Numbered from the stretch's first letter, positions 50,501 through 64,000 are shown. The stretch: DNA of 64,000 nt from Lingula anatina (GCF_001039355.2 NW_019775790.1:62001-126000); one strand, 5' to 3'. Notes: generated from the letters alone by a model not told the origin. A program made the numbers and translations.

Positions 50501-53500
50501 TGTTCTGGATTTCCGTTCCACATTGCAAAAATGCTAACAGATAACATAAGGTAAAACATGGTCAATCAGCCAAAACGTACATTTTCAATTTTTCATCTCA
50601 AATATTCAACCAAGCTGTGTATAATTTGATGTGTGCCAGACTGCAGTCATGTAGGCAGCATATTATCCTACTCCTAAATACGTTTCTACCCGTTTCTCAA
50701 TTCTGTGACGAGACATCAAGGTAGAGTAAGTTCACACAACATTTCCCTACCCAGTTACCCTTGAACTATATCAATATCATATCATAAGCAAATACAAAAT
50801 CCAAATATACAACTACCTGAAGATAAAAAGAAAAAAAAACCTGAGGTCGGTAATAGCTGTTGCTATCCTAACGGAGCTTCTCTGCTCTTCTCCATTGAGA
50901 CTGCACTCTGGTGACTCCCCATATACCAGCCGTCATGCTATGTGAACACAGACTAAGAAGAGACAGATTTGAGGTCAAAACCGAATCCTGGTCTCCCTAT
51001 CACTTCATCTGTACAGAGAGTGAACAAGGTGTTTTGAAACATGGATAGTGTGACCAACTTCATTTTCAAAAATAACTGTAAGATAAAGAGGCAGCCTGCA
51101 CTTACAGCTAGCAGTTTTGCCTTTTGCATTTCTAACATGTAGGCAGTAGGAGAAGTGTAGAAGGAAATGTACTGAACCCTATGCTGCATGAATAAAGTAT
51201 CAATCAATACATAATTTTCAGCAATAACTCCTTTAAACAATGCATGGCTTAAAATTCGAAAGATGGTGAGTGCAATAAATGCATCAAAATCTTTCTTTTT
51301 TTTTTTACAAAACAATGGCCTTGACCTTTGACCTGAATATCCATGGGGCATATTAGGCTAGTTATGACCAATGTCTGTACCGAGTATCAGGACCTCAGAA
51401 CAAAAAGATAAAACTAATTCAAATTTGGTAACAGATGATCTAACCCACTGGATGATTTCATAATATCCCACCGTTCATCGTTTGCGGGGGTACGGTTTTT
51501 TCTCTCTGATATATCATTTCAAATTAAACTTAAACCTTATGTATATATCAGAGAATCATAATAAATTATCAGAGACAATTTTTCACGATGCTCAATAATA
51601 AATTCCATCTTCTCAAATAAAAGACAATATCCTTAGAGTGCAATTATAAGTAGAGACAGGAGTGTGAGTTATTGGTAGGTAATTATCTGGTCAATAACCC
51701 TGCTCAGGACACTTATGTTCTGAGTGCTATTTATTTTCCAACGCCCAGTTATGCTAACATGTTATCGAACAAACATTATGTTCTGGATACTCTATTCAAA
51801 GTGAAATAGATACGAGTTTGATTTATGAGACCCCACATAAATCATGTTTTGCACTAGAAATGATTATTGGCCAATGTGCAATTAAGGATTGTTTATGATG
51901 TGGAAATAACTATTGTTTCTTATGTACAAATAATTACTTTTGTGGCAGTGTAATATCATCTGCTTTGTTCACAAAACAAATTACAAGTAATTAGACCCGG
52001 ATGAGAATCTGAAAACAACAGGGCTTATTAAAATTAAAAATGTTTCTGTTCTTACATCTATCTTTCATAATGTCATTCCAGATCCAAATATATGATATGT
52101 TATTACATCTTACCTAGAACTAACCTTTGTGACAAGCCTAAAATATTTAATTTTATTAATGACACAAATCTATTTCAACACAATGGCATGCTGTCTCACC
52201 TGTAGCACTCATCTCAAACATCACAATGTATTTTACTTTCATATTTTTCAGTTCACAAAAATATACATTTTGAAGAACCATCTAATTATCATAAATCACC
52301 CTTAAGAAAAAAAATGATACAATTTCAAAAAAAGTCCAGACAAATATAGAAGAAAGGATTTCTTTTCCTCTGGAAAAGGGGGGGGGGAGAGAGAGAGAGA
52401 GAGAGGTACTGGTCCTCAAACTGTAGAACATTTCAACCCATCTGGGCTTACACACATAACACTGATTGCCATAAGGATTCTTTGAATATTAATTGACTTA
52501 ATTTAAACTTCAGAAACTGCTGTTTAGATGCATCCACATTTGTCACCCTGCCCGTGGCTAGTTGTACTGGAAACTTCCCTCAGGTATAATAATGAAAATT
52601 GCATACCTGGGGCTTGCAGAGGGTGCATCCTGAAAATAAAACTAAAACTGCCTTAGCTAATACTGAATGAACGTTGCCTTTGATTTTATATAGACTTGTA
52701 TTGTCTATCACTATCACTAGTATATAACCTTTGACTACAAAAAGATGAACTGTTTGCATTTGTCCTTACCACTTACAATGGTATCATTTTGGTTAGAAAA
52801 TCAACATGAGATATTTTTAAATAAGGAAATCAAATAAGAACTATGCATCATTTCGTTTAGAACTAATAGTAAGGTAAATATACTTAAGTAAAAAAAATAA
52901 CACTCAAGGTTCAGCTTGAGATGTTTACATATAGCAAAAACCAAGACCCACATTCTGGCATGCTGAATATTTTGTTTATGTGTCATTCTCCACATATATC
53001 TATTCTATCTATCTTTAACCCAAGATTTCACACATTTGCACAAGCCCCTTTCCTGGTATTCTAGTCAACACAGAATACTTCTATTAAAATTCTTTAACCT
53101 TTCTTAAAAGAGTATAGCGACTCTGAATAAGGACAGAGAGCATGGTAAAGGCATGAGCCTCATACATACTGTGGCATACAGTATATATCATAATAAAGTT
53201 AGTTCTAGTGCCATTTAAAAAACCTATGGAGAGACAATAAAGAGACAAGACATATGTGACAAAAGGGTCTACCATTTAATATCGACAGAATAAGCAACTG
53301 GTAACATGTTTGCTTAATTAAATGCATCAGTTGTCTCATATCATAAACATGAAGACAACAAACTTTTAGAAAGGAGACTTGATACGGCACAGGTTGATTG
53401 AGGAGACTCATCAATATGCAATATTCAATGTATATCTGTCTTAATGGCAGTAACGAAATATGCATCACCGTTACATCAACCTAATATAAAATGCACAAAT

Positions 53501-54033
53501 TACCAAGATATTTTGTAACATCTATTTCTTTCGGGATTTCAACACACTTATACATGCAGCATGGATGGTAAACAATTTTCGGCTACCTCTTAGTATTGAC
53601 TGTAAACTGGTTGCCCAGGCACTCCCTTCCACCATGCCTTCCCCCGGCTAAGACTCAAATGAGGACAAACAAATTAATAAGTAGCTGACAGTCAAATTCA
53701 AAGGATTTCCACAAGTTACACTATTTCTCCGAATTGCCAAATGTGATACCAAAACCATTTACCAAAAGCACAGTTATAACTTCGTAACTTGGACGATGTT
53801 ACCTCAGCTTTTTGCGATACCTGGTGAAGCGCTTCTTTGTTTTCAGGTAAACGTTACTGAAATGAACAATCAGACCCGAGTTGTACCTTTCGTTTGTACA
53901 GAAACTGGGTCATAAAGCCGCTCATACAGGGGCTGCTAGCACAGATCACGCACCACATAGAAAGAAAAAACTTACACTTGTGAATAAAAAATCACCTAAC
54001 CATTATATATCTTACTTAGAATTTTGTTCTTAC

Positions 54034-54104
54034 CGGGCATGCTATGGTTAAAATCAGCACGAATACACTGGCACAGCAGCGGCCGCATCCCAACAGGACT
54101 CCAT
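54034..54104 (-). other. Candidate first exon of BCL9
   Basis: On the minus strand a canonical donor (CCCG|GTAAGAAC) ends an exon whose ATG at 54088 opens 18 codons (MRPLLCQC, then IRADFNHSMP) and leaves phase 1, exactly what the exon at 37213 needs. A second in-frame ATG is at 54040. An out-of-frame ATG at 54104 opens a 16-codon overlapping frame. The local sequence has more CpG (GCGGCCGC) than its surroundings. Membership of BCL9 is inferred from phase, strand and position only. Confidence 0.4.
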
Positions 54105-55296
54105 GTTGGATTATAATCTGTGATCACGTGCTCTCCAAGTTTCACGTTTATTGGCTACCAGTGGTTTAACCAAACAAGCGGTAAAACATCAAAGAAAAGA
54201 TAACAAAAGGCAGTAATATAGCTGGAAATTAGCATAGTATGTGGAATGTAATATTTATAAAAGAATAAAAAATCTCATTTTGCTAAAAACCGCCGTAGAC
54301 CTTGTTTAGATTTACACAACTGGTATATAATATGTGTTTATTAGAAATTCACCCATTCATTGACAACGTCAAATAAAAGTAGCAGTAGGTTTCATGTTAT
54401 AGTTCAGTTGACTGCCACTTTTTGTACGGTATTTTGTCAAAGATTATAGTTACATTTAGTAATTCTTTATCCTTCTTTGTTGGGATCTACAATGTAATGG
54501 AACCAATTAAACATCAAAGACTTTTGATAAAATAGTTAAATTAATGCTTCAAATATGCATCACCAATTACTTAAGACGAATAAAACGTTTTATTCATCCA
54601 AGCTCAGTGGCGGATTTAGAAGGGGTATCAAGGGGTCCTGCACCCCCCCCCCTTCGATTTCTGAAAAAAAATCACACTAATGTTCCCCTCTTGAAATTAT
54701 AATTTTGAATAGTTGAATCATAGTTCTAAACCGTACCAAATGGCACCGTTCGCCCTCTTAAATACCAAAATTTTTCGGGGCCCTTCAGTGGGCCCCGAAC
54801 CCCACGCCCGGGGGGGGGGGTAATCGGCTTTGCATTCGCGGACCCCCTTCAAGCTACCAGCTATATTTTCTACTAACACTTGATCAAAAAGGCGGATGAA
54901 GAGACGTGGGGTGGAGCCGCATTTTTTTTTCTTATTTCTAAAAATTAATTCTCATATATTTGAGCATTGAAATCTTTAGTGATGTTTTCCTACAATACTT
55001 GCTTCGCCTTAAAACAATTTGATTTAACTTTATTTCATGTCTGAATTTTAAATCGTGGACACAAACACACATGCATAAACACACATTCATTCGTATCGCC
55101 CGCGTGCCCTCTCGGCATTCTGTCAGTCAGTTCAAATTCACCACAAGGTGTCAGCACTATATTGATAACAAGGTGAATGTCGCATGCTGTAAACAACCTG
55201 GCGATGCGTTAAATTTCTCTCGCAAAAAAAAAAGCCCATTTTCATTTCTTTGAGAAACACATCCAGGAAGATTGATAAATATATCCTCTCCAAAGC
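54105..55296. promoter_or_regulatory. Likely divergent promoter region between BCL9 and LC3
   Basis: About 1.2 kb between two outward-facing starts. An E-box CACGTG lies at 54125-54130 just 5' of the candidate BCL9 exon. CpG rises again near 55090-55130 just before the LC3 start. It also contains the repeat-like segment at 54601-54870. Promoter function is inferred from gene orientation. Confidence 0.4.
54601..54870. repeat. C/G-run-bearing interspersed repeat
   Basis: Begins near CTCAGTGGCGGATTTAGAAG and contains C11, GGGGCCCTTCAGTGGGCCCC and G10 blocks. The GTGGCGGATTTAG start with poly-C/G blocks resembles repeats I know from marine invertebrate genomes. A related-looking poly-C segment sits near 57150-57300. 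Confidence 0.45.
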
Positions 55297-56673
<1,377 letters not shown>

Positions 56674-57432
56674 AGACTGATGTTTTATAAACTATTTCAT
56701 TGTTTTTATAATAATAAGTCAAAATGGTAAAAAAAAGAGTATTAGATAGAGTACAAATACCATGTGTTGAATAAAATTACTATGGAACTGTTTAGTACTC
56801 TGACATTATCACTGTATGTTTTATGAATATTTACTCTTTTACCAACAGCCATATTTGTTGTACGAGTATTCTTATCTGCTGATATTGGATAGACCAACAG
56901 ATTATTGAAGATCTGGTGAATGTGAAAATATAAATTAGTTATCACACTTGTATTATTATTAACATAAATAAGTAAACACTTATTTATTATTTTTTCTTTT
57001 TACTATTTTTATTGTAATCTTTTATTTGCAAGGAGGGCTTTTACAGTTTGTGAGAGGGTTGAAGATGATGTCATTTACTGTTGACATTTTGAGAGCATTA
57101 TGCAGCAAATATTTTGTTCCTTATAATCCACATCTTAGCTAGCTGCAGAAGCAGGGCCATAGCCACTGATTTCAAAGGGGAGTTCTTTTTCTGAAAAAGT
57201 GGACATTTTACCATGAAACCTTTATGTACCTAGATCAGTTTTTGCCCAGAGGAGACCTTTTCCTGGCGAAAAAAGGGGTTTATTCAAGACCCCCCTCTCC
57301 TTCCCTGGTGCCTGAGTAGATAACTTGTATATATTAATGTATATAAATAGTGTTGATAATTCATGTAATTTATTAGGGTATTAAATGGAATGTTAAGTAT
57401 ACATTGTAATGTGGTATTCTGAGGCATAAAAC

Positions 57433-57438
57433 AATAAA
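57433..57438 (+). terminator. Candidate polyadenylation signal of LC3
   Basis: AATAAA about 760 nt past the LC3 stop codon, on the correct strand, followed by a T-rich stretch. Confidence 0.45.
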
Positions 57439-58183
57439 CAGCTGTAATACCTAACAAAATTATTTTCCCTTTTTTTTTTTACTTTCCTGGGAACTTAAAA
57501 TCAATACTGTGTCGTAGTTGTCCTAGCAACAAATGAAGAAAGTATCAGTAAATGAAACAGTGACAGTCACATTTTTTATCAATCAGTAATCACTGAAGTT
57601 ATTTGTGGTGATAAGCAGTCTAAATATGCCACTGGTTCATTTATTGTCACGTAAATGGTATAGAAAGGGACTGCAATTATCCTTCACCTACGTGATTCTT
57701 ATCAGTGTTTTTCAGATGTCTTGTTTCATTGGCAAAGTAACTGGCAACCAACATTTTGCTTGCATTGTTCTTTGCACAAAATCGAAAAGGAAAATGTCAC
57801 TTAATGCAAGTATTTAACTTGGATGTATTTTTTTTTCAGACTTTCATCTTATAATTTTGTAAACAAAGTAGAAAATCAAAATTTAGATTCTAGTCTTTTC
57901 AGTTAGCACACTGTCGCAGCTGATGTACTACTGAGTATATAAATCTCATTCAACTATTATAATCATACACTTGAGCATACATTTAATGTGAAATTTATTG
58001 GAATGTAAATTTAACTTGAGAAAACTTTAAGGCTTGGTGGAAAATTATTCCAATAGAGGGATTCTGATCAATTTTTTTCCATAATATCCAATGAAAATTT
58101 TACCTCGACCATTCATACAAAACGGTGTTTAAACATATTTTCCTGATCATCTCAAAAAGATATATTTATGGTCATGGTAATAA

Positions 58184-58189
58184 TTTATT
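58184..58189 (-). terminator. CTBS: Candidate polyadenylation signal of CTBS
   Basis: AATAAA on the minus strand about 420 nt past the CTBS stop. Confidence 0.4.
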
Positions 58190-58610
58190 GATCCATTTAT
58201 GATCCTTTGCCACAATCAGTTTACATGGATGATTTCAAAGATTCTACAAATAAAATTGACAAAATGATATTGAAATATATATATTAATATAAATACCAGA
58301 ACATGTTCAATACGGATAGGATTTCTCCCTCTATTATAAACTTGTACAAAAAACAAAACTCCTGTATGCGTATATGTAGAAACAATGAATAAAATAAAAT
58401 TACTATATATTTCTGCATGTGCACTTGAAAGAAATTTCAAATCTTGTATGCTTTTCTGCAGGATTGGTAAAATTTCTACTGGTATACAAATGTTAGCAGG
58501 AGTTATCACATGGTACAATATCAATTCAGCTGAAAAACACTTGGTTCTGACAATGGTCTTGTATGTGATACAATGTTGCCTTTGCCAGTTGCAAATCATA
58601 TCAGATAAAT

Positions 58611-61600
58611 TCAGTGAATCAAAGTCTTCTTTTTCTCATTTAGTTTCTTGTAACTTGGAAGGGCACCCCACATTTGATCTCTCTGTTTCTTCCCTTCTGC
58701 AGTGTCAGAATAATCCAAAGTATCAGCGTTCCACATTCCAACCCCTCTTAGACCAAGGCTCTGGGCATATTTGTACTTGTATGTCAGGCTCTCAGGATCA
58801 TCATACCAGAATTGGGACCATTTTTTGGTAGCAGGATCCTTAAACAAGGATGTAAAATGCAAAGTAATTAAGTGGTGGACAAAATTGAAATGTTTCAAAA
58901 TTTTAAGTTAAATATTTTTTCTTACATCATTCAACAAAGATTATATTTATTCACATTTATATTAAAGACTGACTTAATGTTCTGATGATTAAACTAATTA
59001 TGATGTACATGTACCAATATACATATACAAAACTAGACTTCTGTCTTTTTTTTTTGAATGAAAGCCATGTTTTGTTAGATCTTAATTACAGAATCTCAGT
59101 TTTCATGACAGTTTCCTTTCATCAAATCAAGAAGTCTCTTCAAACATGCAGGGATCTAGATCAATTTGGTAACTGCATGTATAATAATTACTTATAATTA
59201 TCTCTGTTCATAAAAGGGCAAAAACCTTGTCATACCAATCTAGCTCACTTTTATAAGCTTCTTGAATATTAAATTATATGAACTAAAGTGTGCTTATATG
59301 ATTGCTCATTGTACCTGATAATCGAAAAATGGAGACTTTGCAATGTCATCCCACTGTCTTCCTGATTTTGAAGCTGGAAGATAATTTTCTATGATCTCCT
59401 TGTAATTAATCTGGGACCCAGCTGCATCACTGCAGTTCACCCCTCGAAAAGGCACATGTTTGATATAACAGGTGGTTCGATTACTCTGAAAATATTAAGA
59501 ACGATATAAAATTTAAAGGACATAGTCACTACAATGATAGGAAAAGGGGTAGTAAGAGTTCACCTGATGCAATGGAGTATTTAAAATATGTATTACTTAA
59601 TCTGGCACAAATTTTATATTTTACCATAAAAAAACATTTTAAGCAAACTAAATTCCTAGTATCTGTTTTCAGTGCATTGCTTGCCTTTTATGTACATGTA
59701 CTAAGTAAACAGACATGCTGAAACTGTCAGTCCAATCTGTCATGACCGGCAAAATTTGTTTGGACCGGTAAAAAATTGGACTTGGTAGGTCCAAAGGACC
59801 GACAGGAGTTTTAAGAACCGCAATTTTGAATTTACAGTCATCATTCGACATACTTCACTAATAAAATTATATAAAACCCAAAGCATTTTTACCCTTCCAT
59901 TTCAAACCGATCACATTCACAAAGTAAACTACCTAATCGTAGTGTCCGTCTCAATTGAATAGGGCGATTTTGGGTCTGGCAAAAATCCATTTGGTTCGGC
60001 AAATTTTTCATTATTGCCGGTCCAAATGTCCGGCCATTCTGAAACCTTTTCAGCATGTCTGAGAAAAGTAAAAATCTTCACCTTCCAATATGAAAGATTA
60101 TGCCTGGATTATTAGTTGCATTATGACAGTTTTATATAAAATTATTCATTTCTTACTTTAGTATTTGCTTATTTATTTTAGTAGATCTTTAACTTAACAA
60201 TTTTATGCACAGGGCCTAAGGTCACTTAGATTTAACAAGAATATGTGCACACCCTAATTACCTTTTGTGACCTTTTGACACAAGGGTACTTATAACCATA
60301 CCATGGTACCCCTAATACCAGTTTACTTGGGTCAATACCCAAGTCTAAGAACCTTTTTAATCCTGAAAGTGTATATAAAATCCATATAAAGGTATTGTTT
60401 AATACTCAAGTCTTTTGAAAGTTGTTCTGATGTTGTTGGATTACAGTAAATTTGTTGACAGCTAGCGTAAGAACACCGACAATTTCTTCAATTTTATCAA
60501 CAATGTCTGACATGACACATGGCAAGCATATGATCATTGCAAACACATGAAAACAATATTGCTTTAGGATCAAGAAAAAATGAATACAACAGCATCATTT
60601 ACCGCTACTTGTCTTTTGTAAACCTGAATTTGGTCCAGCCACACAATCAGGTCCAAATATTTGACTTTGTTCATCATATGCCATGACAAAGAGGAAGTCA
60701 GTGAGATTGGCCATAGGAACTGTGTCATAACATCTTCCATCAATGCAGTCAGGGGACCATGCTATGTCAAAAGTGACCTAAAGAAAGAAGAACAATAAAA
60801 TTTATCCTCTGAGACATCTCTGGTGATTTAAAGAAAAAGACCAACAACTTATTGGACTCAAGGTGCCAACACATACAGGTAAACATTATTTAAGAATTTT
60901 TTATGCAAGGAGTCATCCTAAAGCCAAGCAATTTTTAAAGAGTTCTCAAAATCTTTGAAAGGCACCCTAGAACTGATATATTTTCCATATATATACAAAC
61001 TTCAAAAAGTTAAAACATCTGAAAATTTAGATAGACACTATTAATATCTTCAAGACACATACACACACAGACACACACACACACACACACACTTACCTAC
61101 AAAAAGTGTATTTAAAGGGAACAAGCAAAGATTTTGAACATGTTCTAAGAGCATAAATCCCTTATTGTTGAATTTACCTAAACTTTTAAAACATAAATTG
61201 ACAGATAGATGCCTTTAATCAATTCCAGAAACTTAAGTAACCATGTTTACCGTGTCCTATTCAACCTCGGTAGTCAGATGTTTTGATTTTTCCAAAATTG
61301 TTACATAGTCATGGTATCAGGAAAGGAAGATTTAAGGATGGTAAGTCGGGAGAAAATGCCCTTTACCCCAGGAAAATTCAATAATTATGAGTTTTGGTGG
61401 CAAAATCCTGGCTCGTGTCCTTTTAATGTTAGTTTATCATCTTAAGCAATTCAAAACAGGGTAAAAAGGCAAAAGTCCATTTAAACCACCAGCACTGTGC
61501 TCTTGCAATAGTAAACTAAAACAAATCACCTGATAGCTACTATTGGCTTCTTTGAATAAAACATAGCTGAGTCCAACTACAATCCTCAGACCAAACCGCA

Positions 61601-62592
61601 CTGTCGTATTGTCTTTGGGGATAGGATCCTCAAAATCTATGTTTATGCCATCCAAAAAGTGGTCATGTACATACTCCCATTCCTGAGACACCCATTTGGA
61701 AATATCATGCTCTTCAGTTAAATTTTGGAGTGGAAAATTTGCTAATAAGAAAACAAATGAAAACCATAAAATTATAAGGTACACATAACCACTATGGTTC
61801 AATTCTATGCATGCAAAGATCAGAGCAAGAACACTCAAGATCAAAATCTGACATTAATGACAAAAACATTGAAATCTACAAGTTTTTTAGAAAAAAAGCA
61901 TGGCAACATTCACACATTTCTCAACACCTAAGCCAATGTACTAGTACACTCCCGTGTATCTACATGTAGTCTAATAAACTTTCAAAAATATGGTTGTTAC
62001 TCACAGATTTTCACTGCTCTTGCATTATTCTTATGTGCATGGCACATCAGCTGTGCATCATAAAAACCAACCATGACGACAGTTGTTATTTTGCTCCAGT
62101 CATAAAGCTTCCAGTTATGTGATGACAAGGCAAAGATAAATACCTGAAACAATAGAAGGACAATGGTAAGGCATATGGGCTCTAACGTTTGATTTGATCA
62201 GGTACCTCAACTATAAGGACTGAATTGTTGTTTATACCAACATGCGATTCAATTAATCAGGTAAGTAAATCAATTTGCCATTGTCATTTTAAGAAAACAG
62301 TTCAATTGGCTCCACAGTGTATTTATTGTAAAGTGAAAAGAACTTCATAAAGTAATCGGTTATTCGTAGACAGCAAAAGAGTGTTGATCAGACAGTTATC
62401 TTACATACAGTGAGAAAAAATATGGTTCTGTACCTCTTTTCTGTTTGGATCAGGTCCAATTGGAGCCTGACATAAAGATTCGTCTGCACAAGGACATTTC
62501 GGTGGTTGTTTCACGGAACCAACGTTTTGTGACAATATTAATGAGCTACATACGACCAGCGTTGCCCAAAACTTAGCAAAACACATCTTCAT
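58611..62592 (-). CDS. CTBS: Di-N-acetylchitobiase (GH18), lysosomal
   Basis: Seven exons, 62434-62592, 62005-62143, 61530-61741, 60603-60777, 60262-60362, 59315-59485 and 58611-58838, join in frame to 394 residues (human CTBS, 385). The enzyme splits the chitobiose core of Asn-linked glycans from the reducing end in lysosomes. A signal peptide (about residues 1-24, hydrophobic LVVCSSLIL) precedes CPCADESLC, matching CPCPEPELC in human. The GH18 catalytic motif DGINIDFE (61629-61652) keeps its acid/base glutamate, near residue 137. FDIAWSPDCIDGRCY, FVMAYDEQSQI, LVLGVPWYGYKYPC, VPFRGVNCSDAAG and GVGMWNADTLDYS follow in family order. Several N-glycosylation sequons are present. The start chosen is the ATG at 62592; a second ATG lies two codons on. 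It faces another gene 342 bp away. Confidence 0.97.
58839..62433 (-). other. Introns of CTBS
   Basis: Introns 58839-59314, 59486-60261, 60363-60602, 60778-61529, 61742-62004 and 62144-62433. Apart from the inverted-repeat element and a CA microsatellite at about 61064-61092, nothing is recognised. Confidence 0.65.
59710..60061. mobile_element. MITE-like element with inverted termini in a CTBS intron
   Basis: A 352-bp segment has perfect 14-bp inverted ends (CAGACATGCTGAAA at 59710-59723 and its complement at 60048-60061) and looser inner inverted similarity built on GACCGGCAA and TTTGGACCGG words. It sits in the intron 59486-60261. No coding sequence and no clear target duplication are visible. 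Confidence 0.7.
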
Positions 62593-62934
62593 CGCTTGCG
62601 CCTGAAGTTCAATTCTCAAATATGCTGTAAATCTCGAAAATCAGCATTAATATCAATAAAATAAATACACTGGCCTCAACAGGGTGCAGACATTTTGGAC
62701 AGATTTGATCATGTGACCACACGGGAAGTGGTGAGATATCTTCTGTGTTAAGACTTAAGTGCATAATCTTTATGGTGCAATTGATTGAAAATAAGTCAAA
62801 ACAGTCGAGGAATAAAACACTGCAAGTAACTTTTCTCTTTTGTGTAAGAAAAAAACAAGAATAAAATAGTAATCAGTTCGAGATTTGACGATGTTTCACG
62901 AGATGTAAAAAATCCGGAAATCGATCCTCTGAAA
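62593..62934. promoter_or_regulatory. Bidirectional promoter region, CTBS / unknown gene
   Basis: Only 342 bp separate two head-to-head start codons, so the promoters must share this space. TCATGTGACC at 62709-62718 is one mismatch from the core of the TFEB CLEAR site (TCACGTGAC). An ETS-like GGGAAGTG lies just after it. Site function is inferred. Confidence 0.5.
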
Positions 62935-63055
62935 ATGGCGATGAGCAAAAGCTTTCGAGTTTATCATAAGTTGGAACCACCCTACAGCGTTCTGTTAGAG
63001 TGTAGGAACAAAGAAGATACTTTGATGTTTGAGTCAAATGCAGTGGCAGTCTTAA
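62935..63055 (+). CDS. First coding exon of an unrecognised gene
   Basis: ATG at 62935 (a second, in-frame ATG two codons on) opens 40 codons ending at a strong donor (TTAA|GTAAGT): it begins [18 protein letters not shown] and includes [20 protein letters not shown]. It leaves phase 1. No signal peptide is apparent. The sequence has normal coding character, and the head-to-head position with CTBS supports a real 5' exon. The following exons are not identified in the last 945 bases and may lie beyond the window. I do not recognise the family. Confidence 0.65.
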
Positions 63056-64000
63056 GTAAGTTACTGGGTCCTTTAGAACGTAGGGTTTTCATTTGACTTT
63101 AGTCAAGCATCAAATTTCCTTTACTACTGTAGGTTTGCTTTGCCTTTACTTTACAGTACTTAGGGCTTCAGGCACCAGTGCTTCCACTCTACATAAATCC
63201 ATGGCTTATATCCACTCCAATTGGTATTTCTCTCTTGGGGGAGGGGGGAGGGGGTCTGGATTAATCCTTAGTGTAGTGCACATGGTTTTAGCCAAGATTT
63301 TGAAACTGTCTGGCTAAATTTACTTCAGCAATAAAAAAGTGTGTGTGTGTATAATATGTGTGTGTGAGCGCACGCGCATACTAGTCTTTTGATAACATGC
63401 ACACTCATCTATAGTATGAAATAGTGAGGCTCCAAAAATACACATCACATTTTAGTACAGTACAGGGGAACATGCATGCCCAAGATACAATTGCCAAACA
63501 GGAGTAAGATCAATAGTGTTTACAAATTTTCATTTCTGCTCTAACAGACTATCCAAATTACTGCTGGGTGGCTCACTGGCTAAACCCTTGGTAGTATAAC
63601 AAGTTGATAATATAATAAGTTTATAATAGACAATTCTGATTCGTGTCGACTCAATGATGAAATTCATCACTGAGTTGACAGGAATTATTTGACGGAGATG
63701 AAGCTAAAAATTTGACTAGGCTATGTTCCATGGATTTCACTTGCAAATATGTTTCAATCATGCATGTTTTACATAATGACAGGATAAAAATAGTTTTTGT
63801 ATTGTACTTGAAGTTCAACAAGAAACCCTGAAGGCAGAAAGAGCTGTATACAAGTAAATGCATATAATAAATGTCATAGTTATAAGCAGTACCTGTAGCA
63901 GAGCCCTAAAATTTAGCGTTGCAAGTTTCCCGTGAAGTCTTGTTTTCCTTGTAATATTTTAATATTATCCAATAAATGTCTAATGAGATGAAAAATTGGG
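63056..64000 (+). other. Intron of the last gene, nothing further recognised
   Basis: AT-rich sequence with a G-rich patch (GGGGGAGGGGGGAGGGGG near 63237) and a TG-rich microsatellite (about 63339-63366). No acceptor with a convincing open exon is seen. Confidence 0.5.

Larger units (their letters stand above)
37308..54033 (-). other. Large 5' region of BCL9, probably intron
   Basis: If the exon at 54034 belongs to BCL9 this is a 16.7-kb intron. No gene is supported on either strand. It contains a possible exon at 39397-39500, an inverted-repeat element at 47.26-47.58 kb, a G10-(GA)n tract at 52378-52405, C9-C10 runs near 49645 and 49750, and otherwise AT-rich unique-looking sequence. Confidence 0.45.
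56674..58610. other. Convergent 3' region between LC3 and CTBS
   Basis: LC3 3' UTR followed by spacer and the CTBS 3' UTR. A repeat-like segment with CCCCCCT and GGGG blocks spans about 57150-57300. No additional gene is seen. Short open frames on both strands look random. Confidence 0.5.

Noticed and set aside
50953-51351. 132-codon minus-strand frame
   Set aside because: No homology that I recognise, no flanking splice sites, and composition typical of intronic sequence.
58385-58831. 148-codon open frame on the plus strand
   Set aside because: It is the antisense of the last CTBS exon and its 3' UTR; the minus-strand reading matches chitobiase.
61437-61844. 135-codon minus-strand frame as a separate gene
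   Set aside because: Its centre (61530-61741) is CTBS exon 3; the ends are intron read-through.

Overview
The window is animal nuclear DNA: AT-rich, with small exons bounded by GT/AG splice sites, long introns, and many micro- and minisatellites. The protein set (BCL9/Legless, LC3, di-N-acetylchitobiase, a TLR-type TIR protein) is metazoan. A repeat near 5.1-5.7 kb resembles tandem elements common in mollusc genomes, so a mollusc, probably a bivalve, is my best guess. That last step rests on memory, not a search.

Layout. (1) 0.8-16.1 kb, plus strand: a 19-exon gene, joined here by splice phase, for a protein of about 1657 residues. It has a TLR-type TIR domain, an unrecognised helical region, two successive tyrosine-kinase-like domains that both lack catalytic residues, and a 460-residue acidic tail with several tyrosine motifs. 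Its 5' end may lie outside the window. This is the most unusual object here. (2) 19.56-37.3 kb, minus strand, perhaps starting at 54.1 kb: BCL9/Legless, the adaptor that links beta-catenin to Pygopus in Wnt signalling, with HD1 and HD2 recognisable. Its 5' introns (10 and up to 17 kb) hold most of the repeats. (3) 55.30-56.67 kb, plus strand: a four-exon LC3 (Atg8 family) gene whose product ends exactly on the lipid-accepting glycine. (4) 58.61-62.59 kb, minus strand: a complete seven-exon di-N-acetylchitobiase (CTBS, GH18), a lysosomal enzyme. (5) 62.94 kb, plus strand: the first coding exon of an unrecognised gene, head to head with CTBS across about 340 bp.

The genes are independent transcription units, not an operon. 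The TIR gene and BCL9 converge. BCL9 (if its first exon is at 54 kb) and LC3 diverge, as do CTBS and the last gene. LC3 and CTBS both serve the autophagy/lysosome route, and E-boxes lie in or near both 5' regions, but shared control is only a possibility. I found no tRNA, rRNA or CRISPR array, and no intact transposon gene.
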